A DNA stretch of 21,417 nt from the IMG/VR virus record IMGVR_UViG_3300044825_000094, positions 1-21,417 of that record. One strand, 5' to 3'. Numbering within the stretch: position 1 is the stretch's first letter; every line of letters begins with the position of its first letter. This DNA comes from a virus. Shown piece after piece: positions 5,971-13,547 of this stretch. The notes below the pieces were generated by a model. The model did not search any database. It was not told the DNA's origin and was given only the letters and a program-made list of their open reading frames with translations. Both the position numbers and the translations under genes were made by a program.

Positions 5971-6897
5971 TCAGTAAGCGTAGAGATAAACCTCTTCACG
6001 ATGTTGATTAGCCACGCCGTAGTTTTTGGCAATCTCGGCCATCCGAGTCGTCCAGTTATCCCGATCGGCTGCCTGATTTTTGGCTCGCATAAGGTCAGAG
6101 TAGTTTCGCTCTGCCATATCGGATTCGATGAGGTCAAGGATGAGCCGCTTAGAGCGCTTATAGTCATGGATATTGATGACTTGCAAAGACCACTCAGAAT
6201 AATAATGATCGACATTCGGAGCGCCGTAATAAATCGGCATAGACAATGCTAAGAATGAGTCATAGAGCTTCTCGGAAATGATGTCGTAGCCAAAGCGATT
6301 CTCAATCGCTAGGTGATAGCGATAGGGCGCAATCCCCGGCCATTTATCGGCGAGCGCATTGACGCCATTACCGAACCAATGCAATCTGTCGCCTAGATCT
6401 TCTTTGAGTTTAGAGACGAACTTAAGTCTTAGATAATGCTCTGGCGTAAAGGCTTTAGTTGAGCAGATAACCGATAAGTCATAAGTCTTTTCTACTTGTC
6501 GAAGATTGAGAAAATAATCCTTATCTCTGCCATTTTGCTCAAAGGATGATGAGCCATGATTAGAGTTAATCATCCAGTTTGTAAAAGGTCTGACATGAAC
6601 CTTTCGATCGTCAAGGATGTCATGCATCGTAAAGAGTTTAGAAAACTGGCTCAGATACTTCTTGCCTTTTGGCTCATCAAAGCGACCAATCGGATAGCAG
6701 ATTTCGGCAGTCATAAAGAAGATGTTGCGACGATCTATTAAAGCCTTGTCGCCTTCAACACCGTCATCAAAGACCATCCAGACATCGGGATTTTCTACTT
6801 CGGTATTAACGAAGAACTCTGCCGGTGAATCCTTGCCAGTCCATTCGGCGAGTGATGCATGAGTGCGAGCGCCGGGAATGGTGACCTTAATCTTCAT
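5971..6897 (-). CDS. GT10 fucosyltransferase-like glycosyltransferase
   Basis: The 308-residue protein has the clear C-terminal donor-binding signature of family GT10 (alpha-1,3/1,4-fucosyltransferases) at residues 191-230: PYRYHLAIENRFGYDIISEK followed by LYDSFLALSMPIYYGAPN. It corresponds to the family's 'YKF.LAFENS....Y.TEKL..A......P...G...' block. The N-terminal half (acceptor side) is divergent, ending in the KTYDLSVICSTKAFTPEHYLRLKF region. The ATG overlaps the preceding glycosyltransferase stop as ATGA, so the two should be made together. It likely transfers a GDP-activated fucose-like sugar. The acceptor may be a phage structural protein or a host surface glycan, which is inference. 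There is no membrane segment. Confidence 0.8.
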   Translation of the reverse strand: MKIKVTIPGARTHASLAEWTGKDSPAEFFVNTEVENPDVWMVFDDGVEGDKALIDRRNIFFMTAEICYPIGRFDEPKGKKYLSQFSKLFTMHDILDDRKVHVRPFTNWMINSNHGSSSFEQNGRDKDYFLNLRQVEKTYDLSVICSTKAFTPEHYLRLKFVSKLKEDLGDRLHWFGNGVNALADKWPGIAPYRYHLAIENRFGYDIISEKLYDSFLALSMPIYYGAPNVDHYYSEWSLQVINIHDYKRSKRLILDLIESDMAERNYSDLMRAKNQAADRDNWTTRMAEIAKNYGVANQHREEVYLYAY

Positions 6898-7586
6898 GCG
6901 ATTTTCAAAGCCTTTTTGATTTGCTCAATATCATCATGAAACTGCCCGGTCATGTATTCCGTAAAGACTCGCTCATCATGATCCCAAGTCTCGCGAGAGG
7001 CAGTCTCCATATAAGTCTCATCCATTTGAGCCTTTTTGTTAAGCCAATGATGATGCTCCATCATGACATTCGGCGCATAATGCGCTGAGTTAAGTTCTTG
7101 ACCGATACGGGCAAGGAAATCATCGACGAAAAGATGAATCAAGCCAGGAGGACAGATAAAGCCAAGCGCTTCGACGATGTTAGTTGTCATTGTCCATTTG
7201 GTAGGAACTCGGCCTTCTTGGATGGTGTCATTACCCCAAGACACGCCATAACCCTTTGCTTTCAAAGGAAGTGATAGCAATAAATCCCAACCGTCGGTTG
7301 TAACAACGGTGTCATCATCAATGCCAGAGACGGTGAAATAACCTTGATAAAGTTTTTGCTCAACAAAATAGTTAGCTTTAGCGCACGATGTTGTTCCATA
7401 TGATGCTGGGACAATAACGGTTTGAACGCCATCAATGGCTGGATATAAGTCTTTCTGATCTTCATTGATAAGAAGCATGAAGTCTGAAATGTGACTGACT
7501 TCTTTTAGATGTCTAAAACATCTTTCAACATTGTTCGGACGGTTACGAGAACCGCAGATTACTATGTTTGTGTGTCCCTGCTCCAC
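6894..7586 (-). CDS. GT-A-type glycosyltransferase
   Basis: This 230-residue protein starts with NIVICGSRNRPNNVERCFRHL, the nucleotide-binding beginning of GT2-like enzymes. FTVSGIDDDTVVTTDGWDLLL has the D90-D-D92 acid cluster that serves as the DxD metal site. A later segment, YAPNVMMEHHHWLNKKAQMDETYMETAS, fits the acceptor/base end seen in phage glycosyltransferases. The GTG start is preceded by AAAGG. The gene is adjacent to the lysis genes on one side and the GT10 enzyme on the other. The pair may build a short glycan, with this enzyme adding one sugar and the GT10 enzyme another. The target is unknown. Confidence 0.7.
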   Translation of the reverse strand: MEQGHTNIVICGSRNRPNNVERCFRHLKEVSHISDFMLLINEDQKDLYPAIDGVQTVIVPASYGTTSCAKANYFVEQKLYQGYFTVSGIDDDTVVTTDGWDLLLSLPLKAKGYGVSWGNDTIQEGRVPTKWTMTTNIVEALGFICPPGLIHLFVDDFLARIGQELNSAHYAPNVMMEHHHWLNKKAQMDETYMETASRETWDHDERVFTEYMTGQFHDDIEQIKKALKIA

Positions 7587-7588
7587 CT

Positions 7589-7783
7589 TTAACCTTTCGT
7601 GTGATTGTTAAGATGCTCGATAAAAAGCGAGCGCAGCTCCCTTAAATCTCTGATGACCTCTGGCGCAAAACCATTGGATACTGGTCGAGAGTTCTTTTCT
7701 GCTTTAGCGGCAAAGATAGCAGCCACTCCCGATATGACACTCGCGAAGATGACTCCGAGTGAAGTGATTAGCTCTGCGTTCAT
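7589..7783 (-). CDS. Small membrane protein, holin or antiholin candidate
   Basis: This 64-residue protein has one hydrophobic helix, residues 6-26 (ITSLGVIFASVISGVAAIFAA), followed by a charged cytoplasm-like tail with a helix (VIRDLRELRSLFIEHLNNH). Single-span proteins of this size with a charged C-terminus occur next to holins in actinobacterial phages. It overlaps the other small membrane gene as ATGA, and both follow the lysin, so a lysis-cassette role is likely. Whether it is the holin, an antiholin or an accessory cannot be told. Confidence 0.6.
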   Translation of the reverse strand: MNAELITSLGVIFASVISGVAAIFAAKAEKNSRPVSNGFAPEVIRDLRELRSLFIEHLNNHTKG

Positions 7784-7974
7784 GCGCCAAGTTGATCGTT
7801 CGGATTTAGGTAACGAAGAATGGGAGGAATCACCGCGCTGAGTGCGGCTGAGACGAGTGCTTTAACGCTCATGTCACCGGTAGCTAAGTAATAGGCCAGA
7901 GCAGCCGAAAGCGCAACCCGTGACCACGATGCGGCAAGTTGTTTAACGGTTCTTTTTGTTCGTGCGCTTATCAT
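7780..7974 (-). CDS. Putative holin, two membrane segments
   Basis: This 64-residue protein begins MISARTKRTVKQLAASW. Two hydrophobic stretches follow: about residues 19-31 (ALSAALAYYLATG) and 36-51 (SVKALVSAALSAVIPPIL), separated by GDM. It ends in RYLNPNDQLGA. The size, amphipathic N-terminus and two spans fit small phage holins that permeabilise the inner membrane to release the lysin. The gene overlaps the lysin by 32 bp, and AAAGG lies about 10 nt before the ATG. The first hydrophobic stretch is short, so a single-span topology is possible. Confidence 0.65.
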   Translation of the reverse strand: MISARTKRTVKQLAASWSRVALSAALAYYLATGDMSVKALVSAALSAVIPPILRYLNPNDQLGA

Positions 7975-8434
7975 CGAGATTTAACCTTTCAATGAGTTCT
8001 CTGGCTTTTTCCGGGCTTAATAATACTTCAAAATGCATCTCATCTGCACGAACTTGGTAATCGCCTCCCCATCGAAAGCCGTAATACTGGCAGAGCTCTC
8101 GGATTGTCTTTTCTTGGGATTTCGTAAAAGTGCCACGCTTGCCCAAAGGATGCTTTGTCGCATTGATATCAATGGCAGTTCCGGAAGCATGATTAGAGAC
8201 ATGAACATCTGATCCGCGAATGGTGCGGAAGGCATAACCCCAGTCATCAAGGTCGCCTTTGTCTATCTTCTCAACGAGATGATGAAACTCGGAAGCGAAG
8301 TTGATAAGCAACGGAGCAACGGCCTCGGCACATGCGAGTTTTATCTTTGTCCCCGGCACCGTAAATGACTTAATGCCGATTTCGGCCCGGTTCTTCGATG
8401 CTGGCCAGCCGTTATGACTGCGGATCAACCTCAA
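7943..8434 (-). CDS. M15-family peptidase, probable endolysin
   Basis: This 163-residue protein matches the D-alanyl-D-alanine carboxypeptidase / L-Ala-D-Glu endopeptidase family M15. Residues 80-89 (SNHASGTAID) give the S-x-H-x(2)-G-x-A-x-D zinc motif (H82, D89), and DEMHFE supplies H134, the third zinc ligand. The N-terminal SHNGWPASKNRAEIGIKSFTVPGTKIKL segment is typical of actinobacteriophage M15 lysins. The start is TTG at 8434, read from similarity of the N-terminus. The Shine-Dalgarno is weak, and TTG at 8428 is an alternative. There is no signal peptide, so export depends on the holin encoded just downstream. It cuts stem peptides of host peptidoglycan and is the likely main lysin, with a single catalytic domain and no evident cell-wall binding domain. 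Confidence 0.85.
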   Translation of the reverse strand: MRLIRSHNGWPASKNRAEIGIKSFTVPGTKIKLACAEAVAPLLINFASEFHHLVEKIDKGDLDDWGYAFRTIRGSDVHVSNHASGTAIDINATKHPLGKRGTFTKSQEKTIRELCQYYGFRWGGDYQVRADEMHFEVLLSPEKARELIERLNLDDKRTNKKNR

Positions 8435-8756
8435 CCCAATCTAGTTGTGACTCATCCCATACAAAGAAACCTTCGGGTTTAGGTTTAGGCGGCTGCCAAT
8501 CGTGATTGGCGTCCAATGTCCACGATGGGAAAGGTTGCGGTGAAATAAACACATCGGCAATCGCATCGTAGCGATCTCCAATGGCGGCATATTTTTTGCG
8601 AATCTTATTGTTATAAGAAGTGCGCTTAACCGTGTATGGCGTGCCCTGTGCATAATAAGTTTCAGTATCCATGCCGTCGATAAGTTCGGTTTCGTCTTTA
8701 CCGACTGTGACCGTGACGACGATGTTATTTTCGTCAAGATATGCGTAGTGCGCCAT
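8412..8756 (-). CDS. Accessory tail/structural protein with environmental-phage module
   Basis: This 114-residue protein begins MAHYAYLDENNIVVTVTVG. The second part (TSYNNKIRKKYAAIGDRYD, then VFISPQPFPSWTLDANHDWQPPKPKPEGFFVWDESQLDWVEV) matches a module I recognise from marine T4-like and other environmental phages: 'R.NYAGIG..YD...DAFIPP.PYPSW.LD....W.PP...P......W......W'. Its proline/tryptophan pattern suggests an extended beta structure, and it is often encoded among tail genes, though its role is undefined. ATG 8756 is used rather than the TTG at 8765 because it forms a TAATG overlap with the upstream adhesin stop. It may assist adhesin folding or attach to the tail tip; that is inference. 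Confidence 0.7.
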   Translation of the reverse strand: MAHYAYLDENNIVVTVTVGKDETELIDGMDTETYYAQGTPYTVKRTSYNNKIRKKYAAIGDRYDAIADVFISPQPFPSWTLDANHDWQPPKPKPEGFFVWDESQLDWVEVDPQS

Positions 8757-9679
8757 TATGACCAAGTTACCGTATCTGCTACACCAGCAGCCGTAATGGT
8801 GCTGATTTTGAATGATCCGCTTGTTTGTGTCGTTGATGTAACACCGCCAGAAAATGCGGCTGTATAAACATTGGGATAACGAAGAATCACGATGCCAGAA
8901 CCGCCATTTCCGCCCGTTCCATAAGCAACGCCTGTATGGGTCCCTTCACCACCACCGCCACCCCCTGTATTCGTAGTGCCAGCAGTTCCATTTTGAAAGT
9001 TTGACGGGCCGCCCAATCCACCCGCACCACCGCCGCCAGAGCCTCCGTTACCAGCCCGTGTTGGTGCAGTTTTTCCTGTGTCATAAGATGCACCGCCGCC
9101 ACCTCCGCCAGCATAAGTTGTTGATGATCCGCTAATGGAAGTTGCAGCACCATTTCCGCCATCGCCGCCAAGAAGTGAACCGCCAGCAGTTCCGGCTACG
9201 CCAGCACCTCCGCCACCGCCTGCCATATAAGTATTTGCAGGTGACTCAGCACCATTTCCGCCAGCGAAACCCTGATTACTAGTTCCGGATCCGCCAGTTC
9301 CAGTAACGCCGGGACGACTTGCTCCACCGCCGCCAGAGCCACCTGAAGCTGCTGTCGTGCCACCACCACCACCGCCGCCAGTTGATGTGATAGTGCTGAA
9401 AACTGAGTTAGCCCCATTTGCTCCTGGATCAATAACAGTTTTTCCAAGTCCACCGCCACCGACTGTGACCGTATAAGCAACGCCTGTTGAAAGATTTAAT
9501 GCAGATTCAAGGCTGCCACCACCGCCTGTTGCGGTTACTGTGCAACGCAATCCACCGCCGCCTCCACCGCCGCCAGCACCTTCACGACTACCACCGCCTC
9601 CACCGCCAGCGACAACAAGGTAATCAACAGTTAAAGCAGGTTTAACTTGTTGTTGAGCGACTATCCCAAGAATGTTCAT
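8756..9679 (-). CDS. Glycine-rich tail adhesin
   Basis: This 307-residue protein begins MNILGIVAQQQVKPALTVDYLVVAGGGGGG and is dominated by glycine blocks, about a dozen runs of 4-8 Gly, interleaved with Ser/Thr/Ala/Asn stretches. It ends in the conserved GGSGIVILRYP segment and a TSGSFKISTITAAGVADTVTWS tail. Such repeats form polyglycine-II sandwiches in T-even-type receptor adhesins (gp38-like), and the 'VDYLVVAGGGGG ... GIVILRYP' frame is typical of tail-tip adhesins. It is the likely host-receptor binding protein. The repetitive GC-rich codons also make long antisense open frames, which are artefacts. It follows the short fibre-like gene by 1 bp. Confidence 0.75.
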   Translation of the reverse strand: MNILGIVAQQQVKPALTVDYLVVAGGGGGGSREGAGGGGGGGGLRCTVTATGGGGSLESALNLSTGVAYTVTVGGGGLGKTVIDPGANGANSVFSTITSTGGGGGGGTTAASGGSGGGGASRPGVTGTGGSGTSNQGFAGGNGAESPANTYMAGGGGGAGVAGTAGGSLLGGDGGNGAATSISGSSTTYAGGGGGGASYDTGKTAPTRAGNGGSGGGGAGGLGGPSNFQNGTAGTTNTGGGGGGEGTHTGVAYGTGGNGGSGIVILRYPNVYTAAFSGGVTSTTQTSGSFKISTITAAGVADTVTWS

Positions 9680-9680
9680 G

Positions 9681-10094
9681 TTAAACGATACGCCCGACTA
9701 CGGTAAAAGAATCCCCACCGGTTTTGATAATCGATGCAGCTCCGGCAGTTGCGGTAATAACTGGATTGGTGGCAGTTGCGCCAGCGCTTGAAATAGTGAC
9801 GCCTGATCCTTGAACGATAGAGACGGTGCCAGTAGCGCCAGTCTTTAGAATGTTCACGATTGCGCCAGTAGTAAAGGCTACGCTTGATGAGCTTGGGATG
9901 GTAATAGTCGTCGTGCCGGTGTTCGAATAAGTAACAATCTTGTTATAGGAATCAGCCAGCGCCAAAGTGTCAGAAGTGCCAGTCACGGCACGGAAAGTCA
10001 AACGCCATAGGTCATTAATCTCGGTCGAAATCTCATCCATTTGAGCGGCGGTCAAGACTTGGCCGGTGGTGAAATCTTGCGCTGGAAAAGTCAT
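9681..10094 (-). CDS. Short tail fibre/tip protein
   Basis: This 137-residue protein opens MTFPAQDFTTGQVLTAAQMDEISTEINDLW, an N-terminal pattern ('F.TGQVLTAAQM') common at the start of tail fibre and tail-tip proteins. A Thr/Ser/Ala-rich beta-repeat region follows (TTTITIPSSSSVAFTTGAIVNILKTGATGTVSIVQGSGVTI...), as in fibre shafts or domains that carry the adhesin. AGGAGA lies 6 nt before the ATG. It sits between the tail-tip protein and the adhesin and probably anchors the latter. It is short for a fibre and has no catalytic motif. Confidence 0.65.
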   Translation of the reverse strand: MTFPAQDFTTGQVLTAAQMDEISTEINDLWRLTFRAVTGTSDTLALADSYNKIVTYSNTGTTTITIPSSSSVAFTTGAIVNILKTGATGTVSIVQGSGVTISSAGATATNPVITATAGAASIIKTGGDSFTVVGRIV

Positions 10095-10104
10095 TTGTTA
10101 TCTC

Positions 10105-11352
10105 CTAGTAGCTCAAAAAATCTTCGTCAAGAACACCATCGACGGAAGAATCTAGCACGAATCCTACCGCGAAAGGCTGCGCAGTTGTGAATATTGCCGT
10201 GAAGTTGTTAGGCGATATATCGTAGCCGACACCGGTGACAACGCTATTAACCGTGACCGCACCCGATGGCAGGGTTTGGGTAGCCCTGATTGGCGTAAAA
10301 ATATCCATATCAAGCCCTGCCACGACACGGCTTGGCTGATCGTCACTTGCCAGATTGACCGTGATGGATTGAAGATTGATGTCCGTGCCGATTTCCTTTC
10401 GGCTGGCAATAATCAGTTGAGCCTGAGATAAGGCATCCGCATCGGTCTGCATGATTCCGCTACGAATACGAGAATGCTCGAAATAGGCCAAAATGGAAGC
10501 TGAATCGGTGGCAGTTTGAGCCGTGCCTCCGGTGCGAGTGACCGTTGCTCGGTTAATAAGACCGGCATCCGAAAGGTCAAAGTTGATGGCTTGATAGGTA
10601 ATGGCACTCGTGGAAACGATATCGCTGAAAATATAGGGCGTCCCACCAGATGCCGAGATGATGTCATTGCGGCTTTTGAAGTTAGCAAAGCCACGCTCAT
10701 CCATATAAAAAGCACCAAGTTCAGTCTGCTCAACCGTCTGACAAGCCCCAAGAAGCGACCGAGAGGATGAGTCGTCGGCTTGCACCGTTGTCGTTGCCGT
10801 CGTGCTGATAGAGCGCATCGCTGGCCAGTCTCCGGCATCCAAAAGGCTCGTAATGCGTTGAGCAGTTGTCTGACCGGCCGAGCCGCCGGTTACGGTGTTA
10901 ATCGTCGTCAGATTAAGAAGCTGAAAACCATCAACGCAGTTAAGATCAACAAAGGCCGGAGTGACGCCTATGGGACTCGTATATTTCCACTCTTGAATAT
11001 ACATCGAACCAATGGCGTATTCGTTTCCCAGATAACTCCCAGAAAAACGAATCTTACGCATTGGCAAAATCTTTCCGTAGTTTGCTCCCGAAGTGTTGGC
11101 TGGGTTAAAAAGCCCTGTTTGGTCAATGAGCCTTACTTGTGCCGAGCCGCCTAAGAAGGAATCGCTCGTTCGGTTATAGGAGCGCCTGATTCGTGCCGAG
11201 ATAACATATTGAGTCACATCAAGGGTATCGGCTGCCGCCGTACCAAGAACCGCTAAATCAAGCGGAGTCGTCGGATCGTCAAGCACTAGCGCTGGGTCGA
11301 ATGTTGCTCCGTTGCTAAAGTCAATAACGCACTTAAAGACCGCGCCAGCCAT
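10105..11352 (-). CDS. Minor tail / tail-tip hub-like protein
   Basis: This 415-residue protein follows the tape measure gene with a TAATG overlap, the usual place for distal tail or hub proteins. It begins MAGAVFKCVIDFSNGATFDPALV, has VTQYVISARIRRSYNRTSDSFLGGSAQVRLIDQTGLFNP (typical of actinobacteriophage minor tail proteins) and a long beta-rich body. The region from VDLNCVDGFQLLNL to the 'FYMDERGFANFKSRNDI' stretch resembles the hub-type fold of baseplate proteins. No enzymatic motif is seen. It likely closes the tail tip and binds the short fibre. The exact component (Dit-like or Tal-like) cannot be fixed from sequence. Confidence 0.65.
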   Translation of the reverse strand: MAGAVFKCVIDFSNGATFDPALVLDDPTTPLDLAVLGTAAADTLDVTQYVISARIRRSYNRTSDSFLGGSAQVRLIDQTGLFNPANTSGANYGKILPMRKIRFSGSYLGNEYAIGSMYIQEWKYTSPIGVTPAFVDLNCVDGFQLLNLTTINTVTGGSAGQTTAQRITSLLDAGDWPAMRSISTTATTTVQADDSSSRSLLGACQTVEQTELGAFYMDERGFANFKSRNDIISASGGTPYIFSDIVSTSAITYQAINFDLSDAGLINRATVTRTGGTAQTATDSASILAYFEHSRIRSGIMQTDADALSQAQLIIASRKEIGTDINLQSITVNLASDDQPSRVVAGLDMDIFTPIRATQTLPSGAVTVNSVVTGVGYDISPNNFTAIFTTAQPFAVGFVLDSSVDGVLDEDFLSY

Positions 11353-12941
11353 TAGCGCCCCAGATTAACAAGCTGAGAGTTTGTGCCTTGTCGGTTGATT
11401 TGGAAGATGGCATCAACATAGTTATCAAAGAGTTCTCGCTCGGTAGTGACATTTCCTTGAATGTTTTGGATAACCGTTATCTGTTGTCCGACGGCAGTAG
11501 CAGCGCTTAAAGCGGCTGCGCCTTGTTGCTCTGCCTGACCAGCCAGCGAAAGCGCCATGAATGCTTCGGCGATATTGGCAGGGATTGTCGGTTCAATCTG
11601 CAAAGTGGGAGAGGTCACATTTTGCGCACTTACGGCCGTGCCGGTGATAGATGCAGCTCTCGCTTGCGATAACTTAACTAATGCATCAAGTTCGGCTTGA
11701 AGGTCTGCTAGTCGCTGATTCTTTACCGCAGCGCTGGCAATAATGGATTCGCGTGCTTGACGCTGGATTTCGGCTTCGCGCTTCTTCTCTAGCTCAATAA
11801 GTTTATTGAGTGCGGCCTCATCGTCTTTGACGCCTTCGGTCTTTAGAGCTTGCAAAGCCTCAACACGCGAGCGATCTGTTTCGCTTAGATTCCTTTGAGC
11901 TGCGGCTGCAAGGTTAATGTTTTCGATGTCGAACTTAGCCTCTAGGCGCTTCTTTAACCGGTCTGCCGCTTCTTCGGCTGCCTTTTGAGCTTTCTTTTTG
12001 CGCTCTAATGCGGCGGCACGAGCAGCCGATAACTTGGCCAATCGTTCAAGCTCTTCTCTATTGGCCTTTTCTTCCAAGAAGTCTTGACGACGCTGACGCG
12101 CCCTAGCTCTAACCTGAGCAGGATCGTCAGTCGGGTCAAGAAGCCCAAGTTTAACGAGAAGATCATAAATATATTGGATTGCTTTGCCTGACGCTTCAAA
12201 GGCTTTACCGATGCCTTCGGCAATCTTCACAATCTTGTCGAGTCCCTTTTGCAAGTTTCCATCGCCAAGAGCAGTCAATCCGTCAAGGATGCCTTTACCG
12301 ATTGCTTCGCCAGCTTCATCCAGACGGGTTTTTAGATATTCCATCTTGCCGGCATAAGTGTCCAGATATTGTTCGCCAGCCGTGCCATAGAGTTTTTCTA
12401 ACTCTTTGAGGACAACGCTGAAATCCTTGCCTTCAAGTGCAGCCTTGCTCAAACCGATTTGTAGTCGCTTTAACTGAGTATTGTTTCCATTAAATGCGCG
12501 AGTTAATGCCGTGATAATTGTTTCAAGGTCTTGCCCGGTGCCTCGACTGACATCAATGGCAATGTTAAGAAGTGCTTGGCTTGCACCGACATTTTTAAGT
12601 TCTCGAAGAAGTCTGCCGAATGCCGGACGAAGTTGATCGTCCACGACGCCAGTTAATGTTTGAAGTTTTCCTAAAAACTCTTCGACCCCTACGGCTTCAA
12701 AGCCTTTGCCAAGATTGTTAAGCAGGATTTCAAGCCGCTTAATCTCTTTGCCTTCATCAATAAAGCCACGCAAAGATTTAGCCAAGACAGTAAAGATTGC
12801 TCCGATACCAGCATAACGAAGCATGGTGCGACGAAGTGATTTGAACTTTTTATCTAATCCAAAAGTGGAGCGACCGAGTTGATCTAAGCCTTTGGTCTGC
12901 GTCTTGGTAAAGAAGTTGATGATGACATTACGGCTCAACAT
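11352..12941 (-). CDS. Tail tape measure protein
   Basis: This 529-residue protein is long, Ala/Leu/Lys-rich and largely helical. The N-terminal part, with MLRYAGIGAIFTVLAKSLRGFIDEGKEIKRLE, is typical of tape measure proteins (hydrophobic patch, then helices). About residues 285-435 are a charged coiled coil of KKKAQKAAEEAADRL type. The C-terminus (VGQQITVIQNIQGNVTTERELFDNYVDAIFQINRQG) has the usual 'I.I.G.VT.E.EL...V..A' tape measure ending. At about 0.15 nm per residue the tail would be roughly 80 nm, an estimate only. No muralytic domain is seen. It starts with a TAATG overlap after the gp10-like gene. Confidence 0.8.
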   Translation of the reverse strand: MLSRNVIINFFTKTQTKGLDQLGRSTFGLDKKFKSLRRTMLRYAGIGAIFTVLAKSLRGFIDEGKEIKRLEILLNNLGKGFEAVGVEEFLGKLQTLTGVVDDQLRPAFGRLLRELKNVGASQALLNIAIDVSRGTGQDLETIITALTRAFNGNNTQLKRLQIGLSKAALEGKDFSVVLKELEKLYGTAGEQYLDTYAGKMEYLKTRLDEAGEAIGKGILDGLTALGDGNLQKGLDKIVKIAEGIGKAFEASGKAIQYIYDLLVKLGLLDPTDDPAQVRARARQRRQDFLEEKANREELERLAKLSAARAAALERKKKAQKAAEEAADRLKKRLEAKFDIENINLAAAAQRNLSETDRSRVEALQALKTEGVKDDEAALNKLIELEKKREAEIQRQARESIIASAAVKNQRLADLQAELDALVKLSQARAASITGTAVSAQNVTSPTLQIEPTIPANIAEAFMALSLAGQAEQQGAAALSAATAVGQQITVIQNIQGNVTTERELFDNYVDAIFQINRQGTNSQLVNLGR

Positions 12942-13546
12942 TAGCGATTCCTCACAAACTTATAGAGACGCTCATCTAAGACCTTTTGAATGTCATCAAG
13001 TGCCTTCTTGCCTTTCGTAGCGGCTGCGCGATAAACAAGACGCTTTGGCTTGCCTCGACGATAATCCATCGCATTGACGAAATCGGTGCGTGAATCTGGA
13101 TTGCGGCTGACGCGTTTTGTGCGCCTGACGGACGAACCTTTTCCTGATCCGGTGAGTTCATAGATGATGCCCGGTGCAGTTGTGTTAATCAATGAGACGA
13201 CTGAAACTTCTTCTTTGCCAAAGGATGCTCGACCAGTTCTAAACTTAGCTCGGCTGACCTTAATGCCGCGCCTGACATCACTTGGCGACCATTTCCATCG
13301 AATGCCAGCGTCACGGCCTCGATGCTCATAATCATTTACCCATGAAGCGCTCGTGTAAGTAGGTTCTGACTGGCGCCAGTTACTTATCGGGTTTTGATCT
13401 GGGACGAGCTTGCGAGCTTCGTCTCTAACTGGCCTGACGGCTTTTGTTAAACCCTTCATCAAGTCACTTCGCAGTTTAGGATTCAAGGCTTTAAGATCCT
13501 TCAACAAGTCATCAAGATTGGCGACTTGAATCTGACTTTGAATCAT
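12941..13546 (-). CDS. HK97 gp10-like minor tail/head-tail protein
   Basis: This 201-residue protein starts MIQSQIQVANLDDLLKDLKALNPKLRSDLMKGLTKAVRPVRDEARKLVP, the family pattern of HK97 gp10-like (PF04883-like) proteins: an entry strand and helix, then 'A..V...A..LVP....'. A lysine/arginine-rich middle and a 'L..E.I.K.V....' helix close it. The perfect AAGGAGG site 7 nt before ATG 13546 fixes the start; the upstream frame to 13639 is actually the -1 frame of the chaperone. In most phages this gene lies before the major tail gene. Here it lies after the chaperones and just before the tape measure, so its role (tail completion or head-tail joining) is less sure than the family call. Confidence 0.65.
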   Translation of the reverse strand: MIQSQIQVANLDDLLKDLKALNPKLRSDLMKGLTKAVRPVRDEARKLVPDQNPISNWRQSEPTYTSASWVNDYEHRGRDAGIRWKWSPSDVRRGIKVSRAKFRTGRASFGKEEVSVVSLINTTAPGIIYELTGSGKGSSVRRTKRVSRNPDSRTDFVNAMDYRRGKPKRLVYRAAATKGKKALDDIQKVLDERLYKFVRNR

Positions 13547-13547
13547 C

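Noticed and set aside
8887-9480. Two 94-residue minus-strand frames inside the glycine-rich adhesin
   Set aside because: They arise from the repetitive GGN codons read in another frame and consist of low-complexity Ala/Val/Leu sequence.
8887-9640. CRISPR-like or tandem DNA repeat impression from recurring CCGCCGCCA/CCACCGCC words
   Set aside because: The repeats are irregular in spacing and explained by glycine codons of the adhesin on the minus strand; there are no fixed repeat-spacer units.
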